Shown here: piece by piece, positions 8,401 through 12,123 of the stretch | Layout of the letters: every line of letters starts with the position of its first letter | Numbering within the stretch: position 1 is the stretch's first letter | From: an uncultured Porphyromonas sp. | Lineage (GTDB): Bacteria; Bacteroidota; Bacteroidia; Bacteroidales; Porphyromonadaceae | Assembly (NCBI GenBank): GCA_947253195.1 | Contig: CAMXXM010000018.1 | Coordinates: 1-12,123, forward strand | Direction of reading: 5' to 3' | DNA length: 12,123 nt | Notes under the pieces: generated by a model | Databases searched by the model: none | What the model was told of the DNA's origin: nothing | What the model saw: the letters and a program-made list of their open reading frames with translations, nothing else | Made by a program: the position numbers and the translations under genes

Positions 8401-9219
8401 GTCGCGGTTGTAGGCATTGAGGTGACCCTCGAGGTAGCCAAACTTTGGCACCAATGCCGGTCTCCCTGTCAGGGTATAGTAGTCTGAGATAAGCTTATCA
8501 GGCGTGTCGCTCACCATAAGGAAGAGATCCAGGTAGTCCTGGCTGTGCTGTAGGGCAACCTGATCCTTGGTCTCCTCGCCAAAGTCGTACCTCCCGGGGC
8601 GAAAGGTGTATGCCAGGATCCCATAGCCGGCGGTACTCCAGTAGAATGGGGTAGGGGAAGCTACTCCTCCATCGACCCAGTTATTGGTGTTCTCAATGGC
8701 AATAGACTGTCCACGGTGAGAGAATCGACCATTTTGCACACCTCCCCCATAGAAGTATTCGTGCTCTCCCATGGAGAGGAAGAGTGTGCTTGACGCATCC
8801 TTAAAAATCGGAGCTCTCAACTCTCTGACAACACCCTTGCCACTTCGCATATCGGTCACGCTCATAAGACCGGTCCTCAGCCCCGTGGTGATGGAGATTG
8901 CATCGGTGGAGACCACCGGATTGCCCGATCGGTCTGTGCCAATGGAGATCCGGAAGGGAGTGGCGCTCCTCGGGTGACTAACCAATATCGCCGCCGGTGG
9001 CTCCGAGAGAGGATCGCGGAGCGGTCTGCCCTTGGGGTCCTGATAGATCCTGACGATATGCTCGCTGTAGAAGTCCAGCACCCTCGCCTGCCCATTATCC
9101 ATCGTTATAGTGATCGTGGATGGACCTGTCGGCTCGCATCGTGTGACCGTCTGAGCCTGAGAGGGAAGGTTCAGGATGAGAGCGAGTGTGGCTAAGATCA
9201 GTCGTGGAGAACGTCTCAT
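5410..9219 (-). CDS. Secreted GH31 glycosidase with FN3, CBM32-like, dockerin and cohesin-like domains; candidate alpha-N-acetylgalactosaminidase
   Basis: This is a 1269-residue exported enzyme. Residues 1-22 are a signal peptide (RR, hydrophobic core, cut near SQA-Q), with no lipobox cysteine. A GH31 N-terminal beta-sandwich (about 25-250) precedes the catalytic barrel (about 255-580). Asp409 in LKTDVAWVG is the likely nucleophile, and Asp461 in WSGDQTGGDW is the likely acid/base. The end of the barrel shows GLSGMPFISSDMDG (481-494). C-terminal beta domains follow, then FN3 (about 848-927), F5/8-type C/CBM32-like (about 930-1067), a type I dockerin with two Ca-binding loops (1076-1089 and 1111-1124), and a cohesin-like domain (about 1141-1262). 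The nucleophile context lacks the DxNE of classical alpha-glucosidases and, from memory, resembles the GH31 alpha-N-acetylgalactosaminidases of gut bacteria; the substrate is inferred. The frame is open to an ATG at 9345, but that overruns the promoter, so I start at 9219. There is no type IX sorting domain. DUF2851 follows after 6 bases. Confidence 0.9.
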   Translation of the reverse strand: MRRSPRLILATLALILNLPSQAQTVTRCEPTGPSTITITMDNGQARVLDFYSEHIVRIYQDPKGRPLRDPLSEPPAAILVSHPRSATPFRISIGTDRSGNPVVSTDAISITTGLRTGLMSVTDMRSGKGVVRELRAPIFKDASSTLFLSMGEHEYFYGGGVQNGRFSHRGQSIAIENTNNWVDGGVASPTPFYWSTAGYGILAYTFRPGRYDFGEETKDQVALQHSQDYLDLFLMVSDTPDKLISDYYTLTGRPALVPKFGYLEGHLNAYNRDYWLETSEPGKGILMENGKYYVESQKDNGGIKESLNGERDNYLFSARAVIDRYARHDMPLGWVLPNDGYGAGYGQEDSLDGNIENLRQYGAYAHKHGVEIGLWTQSDLHPVEGIEPLLQRDLNKEVGTADVRVLKTDVAWVGAGYSFGLNGIADAAEIMIRESRGSRPFIITLDGWAGTQRYGTVWSGDQTGGDWEYIRFHIPTYIGSGLSGMPFISSDMDGIFGGGNLPVNVRDYQWKAFTPIQLNMDGWGTNPKYPMALGEPATSINRSYLKLKSALLPYMYSCAYETLNGTPLMRPMFYEEASPYTLGSATKYQFLLGPSLLIAPIYKETATDKEGNDLRHGIYLPVGLWYDLFTGEPYEGGRVINCFDAPLWKLPVFVKAGAILPYTHPFNQISKAQKDFRGYALYGGADGSFSEYDDDGRTVAYTEGASVLTPLTLEMSGDRLTFDIGCTKGGYKGFEPLKSTEIRLSVSQKPTAISASVSGRQILLREVTDREDYEEAKGGVFLYDESPELNRYSTKGSEASQLSVKGNPIVLIKLDKVDTTSEPIRIAVDGYALNLPNHFYRHKGRLQAPKLSPEESMVDAYSLTPHWSAVEGADFYEIELGSVLYSTILGEHFTLEELEPETEYTLRLRAVNSDGASDWSLLPLRTAKDPYENAIKDIVATTSVTNQSGQGVSKLFDGDKSTTWHTEWSKEATPFDLTIDLRGVARLDSMEYYPRPDAGNGTLLKGTIAYSEDRKSWSAEQPFSWSQDGSMKTFTFAEKPEARYLRLHITESVGKYGSGQELYVYKEPGSTLRLQGDINRDGRIDENDFTSYTNYVGLRTKDADFGYISIGDINKNGLIDAYDISTVGTVLDGGVYPSSKVVSGRVTLSTDRTTFAEGEEIKILVTGSDLKQVNALSLALPYDATLVRYVGMRLIGMKDLVNLTYDRLHSDGSKELLPTFVNRGNNFLLEDGELFEITFRALKPGSWTPKVVDGLLVDRNLNSIDPLSK

Positions 9220-9273
9220 GGTTTGTCTATTGAATTGGTGTCGAAGTAAAAGAACCCCTATGGGATCTGTATA

Positions 9274-9281
9274 CAAAGGTA
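9274..9281 (-). promoter_or_regulatory. Candidate -7 element for the GH31 gene
   Basis: On the minus strand this reads TACCTTTG, identical to the -7 of the tRNA-Gln promoter. It would give a leader of about 45-50 bases before the GH31 ATG at 9219. A TTG at the expected -33 position is not seen, which may mean a weaker or activator-dependent promoter. Its position inside the longest possible reading frame is the main argument against a start at 9345. Confidence 0.6.
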
Positions 9282-9356
9282 CCAATATTCGTCTGTGTCC
9301 TCTCTTCGGACTAATCCTGGTATAGGAGTTACGGCTAATTCGCATTTTGATGTGCT

Positions 9357-9402
9357 GGGAGGAGGAACCGGAGGAGGTGGGATTGGTGGGATGGGTGGTG
9401 AC
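9357..9402 (+). other. G-rich tract, possible G-quadruplex
   Basis: About 45 bases of almost pure purine with T interruptions contain four GGG runs (9357-9359, 9379-9381, 9388-9390, 9393-9395) and several GG runs on the plus strand. The last three GGG runs are closely spaced and the first is 19 bases away, so a compact two-layer quadruplex is more plausible than a canonical three-layer one. It lies upstream of both divergent promoters. Confidence 0.4.
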
Positions 9403-9507
9403 AAAAGTTTCCTTAGGCTCTAACTACTTCCTCATCTATCATCTATTGCCTTTGCAGAGGAGTCCATAAGGGAGAGGTGTCCAATGCTCGGTGGATAGGT
9501 GCTCGAT

Positions 9508-9611
9508 CTAATACCGATATTAGTGAAGTCTAATATCGGTATTAGGCGTCACTAATATCGGTATTAGGCGTCACTAATATCGGTATTAGACTTCACTAAT
9601 ATCGGTATTAG
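9508..9611. repeat. Tandem array of five 16-bp near-palindromes at 22-bp period
   Basis: Units lie at 9508-9523, 9530-9545, 9552-9567, 9574-9589 and 9596-9611. Units 2-5 are identical (CTAATATCGGTATTAG). Unit 1 is the exact reverse complement (CTAATACCGATATTAG). The arms CTAATA/TATTAG are perfect and only one central base pair breaks symmetry. The spacers are always 6 bases: TGAAGT, GCGTCA, GCGTCA, ACTTCA. The first and last spacers are complementary, so unit 1 plus its spacer is a perfect 22-bp inverted repeat of spacer 4 plus unit 5. The 22-bp period is close to two helical turns, placing all units on one DNA face. The spacers are too short and too repetitive for CRISPR. Confidence 0.95.
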
Positions 9612-9644
9612 AGATTTCCATTCGGAGTGGGCTGCTTGGGTAGG

Positions 9645-9753
9645 GGTGACGCACTCGGTGGGAAGGCTTGATGGTGCGACACCCTTGCGGGTGCTTCGTT
9701 TCCTATTCTTCAGAATGAGTTGAGTGGCTTCTGTACAACTCAAATGCGTCACC
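9645..9753. repeat. Nested inverted repeats next to the palindrome array
   Basis: An outer 9-bp perfect inverted repeat, GGTGACGCA (9645-9653) with TGCGTCACC (9745-9753), includes the array spacer word GCGTCA. It encloses two smaller hairpins. CACCC-TTGC-GGGTG (9680-9693) is followed by CTTCGTTT and could act as a weak terminator for plus-strand reading. TGAGTTG (9716-9722) pairs with CAACTCA (9736-9742) around a 13-base loop. The arrangement resembles a small structured element or a MITE relic, but no transposase or clear target duplication is visible. Confidence 0.55.
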
Positions 9754-9755
9754 AC

Positions 9756-9771
9756 TCAATCCCGGTATTAG
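9756..9771. repeat. Degenerate sixth copy of the 16-bp palindrome
   Basis: TCAATCCCGGTATTAG matches the unit CTAATATCGGTATTAG at 12 of 16 positions, with an intact right arm. The array spacer word GCGTCA lies just before it at 9746-9751. It abuts the -33 region of the LysM promoter. A weaker match (11-12 of 16) lies at 9311-9326 (CTAATCCTGGTATAGG) on the GH31 promoter side. Confidence 0.6.
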
Positions 9772-9775
9772 AATT

Positions 9776-9806
9776 ATGGCAGAAAGGGGGCAATTCATTA
9801 CCTTTG
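9776..9806 (+). promoter_or_regulatory. Promoter of the LysM gene (Bacteroidota -33/-7 type)
   Basis: TACCTTTG at 9799-9806 is a full match to the TAnnTTTG -7 pattern. At the expected distance (20-base spacer) the -33 triplet is ATG (9776-9778), one base off TTG. Transcription would begin near 9812-9816, giving a leader of about 55-60 bases before the ATG at 9872. The same ATG at 9776 would be the start of the longest reading frame, but it lies at the -33 position and would not be transcribed. Confidence 0.65.
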
Positions 9807-9871
9807 TGCCATCACCGAAGAGAGGTGCCTATGCGCTGTGTACCTATCCTAATAGTAGTATTGTATCCAAG

Positions 9872-11590
9872 ATGAAGCGAAGTATTGAGGGAAGCCGAGT
9901 GCGACAGACCATCCTGTGGATGTGTCTGGTGCTGCTCGTCTCTGTCAGTGGGTCGGCGCAGACGACGACTCGTGTCCATGTGGTCCGGTCCGGAGAGACC
10001 CTATATCGGATAGGTAAGCAGTATGGCGTCACCGTGGCTGATCTCTATAAGCTCAATCCCTCTGCCCGTCAGGGCATACGTGTCGGAGAGCGGTTGGTCT
10101 TACCTGCAAGCGTATCTACGGCTGCTTCGTCGGAAGAGGAGTTCTATGCGATCAAGAAGGGGGATACCCTCTACAGTATAGCACGCCGTACAGGCACCAC
10201 GGTGAGGGAGCTGATGGCTCTCAATAAGTTCCTCAAGTCTCCTGACGACATTGCGGTAGGCATGATCATCAAGCTGCCTGCCTGCTCCTCGGCATCCCCT
10301 TCGTCACCTGATGCCAAGCGTGTCGTACCGGCGGCTGCGGACAGCCTCAATGGTATCCGACTGGAGACAGTCTCCGGAGGAGCTACCGTCTACTCGCTCG
10401 TCAAGGGTACCGCCTGGAGCGAGGAGGACTTCTACAAGTACAATCCTCAGGTGCTGGAGCGTGGGCTGAGAGCCGGAGAGTCGGTCTTCCTGCCGGATGG
10501 CAGTATCCCAAATAATCTGGCTGCCAGGGGTGTCGTTGCCACTCGTCCGACCACCGGGTCAGGGACAATGGATGTAGTGCTGGCTCTCCCCTTCAGGCTT
10601 GATAGGGAGAGACGCTTTGCGGACTACTACGAGGGATTCCTGATGAGCGTGCTGGAGGCCAAGCGGGAGGGTCGGGACATCAACCTGTATGTCTACAGTT
10701 GTGATGATGTGGAGCTGCCGTCCACTAAGGTGGCGATCAGCAACCTTCCAGACGTCGACCTGATCATCGGTGGCGTCTCGGTCTCCTCGATCCGCCAGCT
10801 GAGCGAGTTGGCTCACTATAAGCAGGCTGCTTATGTGATCCCCTTCTCCTCTAAGGACGTAGCCTCGTCGCTCTCCGGTCGTGTCTACCAAGTCAATACC
10901 CCAGCGGACCTGCTGTATGATCAGGCTGCGGAGCGCTTTATGCAGACCTATGGCTCGTACCATGTACTCTTTGTCCGACCTATATCGGGCGAGGAGGAGA
11001 GTCCTTTCGTACTAGCTCTCCAGAATAGACTGCGTCTTGCCGGTAGCTCCTACTCGGAGTGCTCCTCCTCAGACTTTATGAGCGGTGAGGATGTGTCGCG
11101 ACAGAGCTTAGGTCACCTGAGGGTGGTCGTGGTGCCGACCACTTCGTCTCTCTCTGTAGCACGGCAGGTGCTGAGTGCCATCGATGGCGCACAGGAGAAC
11201 CTCGGGGATAGCTCCGTGGTCACTGCCTTTGGCTACCCTGAGTGGCAGACCTATGCCTCCTCGCTCGGGAGACAGATGTACCGAGCTGAGGCAACCTTCT
11301 TTACCACCTTTTTCATCTATCCGAGAGATCGTGCCTACCAGCGTTTCTCGGCGGACTATATGAAGTGGTTTGGCCACGGTACCGGTAATACTTTCCCACG
11401 ATACTCGGTCCTCGGCTACGATACGGGGAGCTATTTCCTGGGGAAAAACGAGGCGTCGGACACGGCCTACAAGGGCGTGCAGTCGCTGCTTGACTTTGGC
11501 AAGAGTGTACCGATGAAGAGCGGGACAAGGAGTAATCAAGGGGTCTTCCTCGTCCGGTATAATAAGGACAATAGCGTGTCGCGCTTCTGA
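9872..11590 (+). CDS. Exported LysM-repeat protein with a type 1 periplasmic-binding-like C-terminal domain
   Basis: This 572-residue protein has a signal peptide (residues 1-30: basic MKRSIEGSRVRQ, a hydrophobic core from ILWMCLVLLV, and a cut near GSA-Q). LysM modules lie at about 35-78 (VRSGETLYRIGKQYGVT... to VLP) and 91-136 (IKKGDTLYSIARRTGTT... to KLP). A third, diverged LysM-like segment is at about 164-208. LysM binds the GlcNAc-containing glycan of peptidoglycan. From about 233 the alternating strand/helix pattern (DVVLALPF, YYEGFLMSV, VDLIIGG, AYVIPFSS, HVLFVRP, LRVVVVP) resembles type 1 periplasmic-binding proteins of the LivJ/Leu-Ile-Val class. No transporter genes are adjacent, so a sensing or scaffolding role is as likely as transport; ligand unknown. 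The open frame extends to 9776, but the start at 9872 follows the promoter and precedes the signal peptide. The stop TGA overlaps the next ATG by one base, indicating translational coupling. Confidence 0.88.
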   Translation: MKRSIEGSRVRQTILWMCLVLLVSVSGSAQTTTRVHVVRSGETLYRIGKQYGVTVADLYKLNPSARQGIRVGERLVLPASVSTAASSEEEFYAIKKGDTLYSIARRTGTTVRELMALNKFLKSPDDIAVGMIIKLPACSSASPSSPDAKRVVPAAADSLNGIRLETVSGGATVYSLVKGTAWSEEDFYKYNPQVLERGLRAGESVFLPDGSIPNNLAARGVVATRPTTGSGTMDVVLALPFRLDRERRFADYYEGFLMSVLEAKREGRDINLYVYSCDDVELPSTKVAISNLPDVDLIIGGVSVSSIRQLSELAHYKQAAYVIPFSSKDVASSLSGRVYQVNTPADLLYDQAAERFMQTYGSYHVLFVRPISGEEESPFVLALQNRLRLAGSSYSECSSSDFMSGEDVSRQSLGHLRVVVVPTTSSLSVARQVLSAIDGAQENLGDSSVVTAFGYPEWQTYASSLGRQMYRAEATFFTTFFIYPRDRAYQRFSADYMKWFGHGTGNTFPRYSVLGYDTGSYFLGKNEASDTAYKGVQSLLDFGKSVPMKSGTRSNQGVFLVRYNKDNSVSRF

Positions 11591-12123
11591 TGATGAAAAG
11601 ACTAGCACTCTCTCTGCTGCTGACTTTCCTGACCCTGTCTCCTCTGAGGCTTGGGGCGGAGAGATGGGGCAGACTGCTCATCGGTCCGACCGGTGGAGTC
11701 AGCTTCTCCACCGTCATCTTTCGTCCCATCATTCAGCAGAAACCCTATCTAGGCTACAGCGGCGGAGTGGCACTGAGGTATGATGTGGAGAGCTATGCCG
11801 GTGTGCTGGTGGAGCTGAATTACTGGCATCGTGGCTGGACGGAGGCTCCGGAGGACTATCCGCAGTATACCTATAAGCGTAACCTCTCCTTTGTGCATAT
11901 GCCGATCATGACCCACTTTATGATCGGTGGTGCCAATAGTCCCCTTAAGCTTACCATTGATGCGGGCTCCCACTTCGGGTACAAGCTGAGAGAGCGTGAG
12001 GTGGAGCAGGTGGACGAAGGCTTTGACCCCACCACGATGCGCCGTGTCTATCGGGAGCATCACGGGCATGAGCTGGATCACAACTTCTGGTGGGGTGTCG
12101 GTGGTGGCGTCGGTGCGGAGTAC
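11590..12123 (+). CDS. PorT-like outer-membrane beta-barrel protein, 3'-truncated by window end
   Basis: The frame is open from ATG at 11590 to the last base, giving 178 residues without a stop. The start overlaps the preceding LysM stop (TGATG, one shared base), so the two are very probably one operon with coupled translation. A second ATG follows immediately at 11593. Residues 1-23 form a signal peptide (MMKRLALSLLLTFLTLSPLR, then LGA). The mature part shows alternating hydrophobic/polar beta-strands rich in Gly, Tyr and Trp (GPTGGVSFST, GYSGGVALRYD, AGVLVELNYWHRGW, LTIDAGSHFGYK, WWGVGGGVGAEY). This is the pattern of small Bacteroidota barrels of the PorT/OMP_b-brl_2 type, usually about 200-250 residues. 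Whether it is true PorT of the type IX secretion system cannot be told here; many paralogues exist. Confidence 0.85.
   Translation, partial: MMKRLALSLLLTFLTLSPLRLGAERWGRLLIGPTGGVSFSTVIFRPIIQQKPYLGYSGGVALRYDVESYAGVLVELNYWHRGWTEAPEDYPQYTYKRNLSFVHMPIMTHFMIGGANSPLKLTIDAGSHFGYKLREREVEQVDEGFDPTTMRRVYREHHGHELDHNFWWGVGGGVGAEY

Larger units (their letters stand above)
9220..9871. other. 652-base divergent intergenic region between the GH31 and LysM genes
   Basis: This is by far the longest non-coding stretch in the window. From left to right it holds the GH31 leader and -7 element (to 9281), a degenerate copy of the 16-bp palindrome (9311-9326), a G-rich tract (9357-9402), a plain stretch (about 9403-9507) in which I see nothing firm, the palindrome array (9508-9611), a block of nested inverted repeats (9645-9753), another degenerate palindrome copy (9756-9771), and the LysM promoter and leader (9776-9871). 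Short open frames here, such as a 63-codon minus-strand frame at 9564-9755, run through the repeats and show no coding character. Confidence 0.75.

Noticed and set aside
9220..9345. 42-residue N-terminal extension of the GH31 protein, starting at 9345
   Set aside because: The extension is basic with no signal-peptide character and overlaps a perfect -7 element (9274-9281). A clear signal peptide begins at the internal ATG at 9219.
9440..9454. A possible extra promoter (TGCCTTTG at 9447-9454) for an unannotated small RNA
   Set aside because: The -7 has a mismatch at the conserved A, there is no TTG at -33, and no downstream gene or clear RNA terminator pair defines a transcript.
9508..9611. 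The repeat array as a CRISPR locus
   Set aside because: Repeats are 16 bp and spacers only 6 bp, with the two inner spacers identical and the outer two complementary. CRISPR spacers are about 30 bp and unique, and no cas gene is present.
9716..9742. An integron attC-like site in the nested inverted repeats
   Set aside because: The stem sequences do not match the R'/R'' core words in the right order, and there is no integrase or cassette array nearby.
9564..9755. A 63-codon minus-strand open frame (starts near 9755)
   Set aside because: It runs through the inverted repeats and into the palindrome array, has no recognisable domain, and its frame is probably open by chance. It may be worth a repeat search but not a gene call.
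9776..9871. 32-residue N-terminal extension of the LysM protein, starting at 9776
   Set aside because: The start codon at 9776 sits at the -33 position of the promoter, and the -7 TACCTTTG (9799-9806) lies inside the extension. The signal peptide begins at the ATG at 9872.

Overview
The window looks like a chromosomal segment from a member of the Bacteroidota, most likely Porphyromonadaceae (Porphyromonas-like). Three things support this. The promoters carry the Bacteroidota -7 pattern TAnnTTTG (TACCTTTG three times) instead of an E. coli-type -10. The gene set is typical of the phylum: a DUF2851 protein, a LysM protein with a periplasmic-binding-type domain, a PorT-like barrel, and a GH31 enzyme with several accessory domains. 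The tRNA-Gln does not encode its CCA end. The assignment is inferred from these features, not from a database match.

Layout, left to right. Positions 3-1190 (+) hold the C-terminal ~395 residues of a class II fumarase (fumC), cut by the window edge. A strong shared hairpin terminator (1212-1257) separates it from a convergent class A penicillin-binding protein (1276-3696, -), which has both transglycosylase and transpeptidase motifs. After a divergent promoter region comes a tRNA-Gln(CUG) gene (3993-4064, +) with a clear -33/-7 promoter and a hairpin that probably ends it. Next is a two-gene minus-strand unit. It starts with a secreted 1269-residue GH31 glycosidase (5410-9219) whose domains run GH31, FN3, F5/8-type C (CBM32-like), dockerin, cohesin-like. 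It is followed after 6 bases by a DUF2851 protein (4117-5403, GTG start).

The 652-base divergent intergenic region (9220-9871) holds the promoters of the GH31 gene and of the rightward LysM gene. Between them are a G-rich tract, a tandem array of five 16-bp near-palindromes at exact 22-bp spacing (9508-9611), degenerate copies on both sides, and several inverted repeats. To the right, a LysM/periplasmic-binding-fold protein (9872-11590, +) overlaps by one base an outer-membrane beta-barrel protein (11590-12123, cut by the window end).

The genes split into housekeeping functions (TCA cycle, peptidoglycan synthesis, tRNA) and cell-envelope or extracellular functions (glycan breakdown, envelope-anchored LysM protein, outer-membrane barrel). 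No defence system, phage or intact insertion sequence is visible. The most unusual features are the palindrome array and a glycosidase carrying both a dockerin and a cohesin-like module. For two genes (GH31 and LysM) the longest possible reading frame overruns the promoter, and I place the start at an internal ATG in front of the signal peptide.
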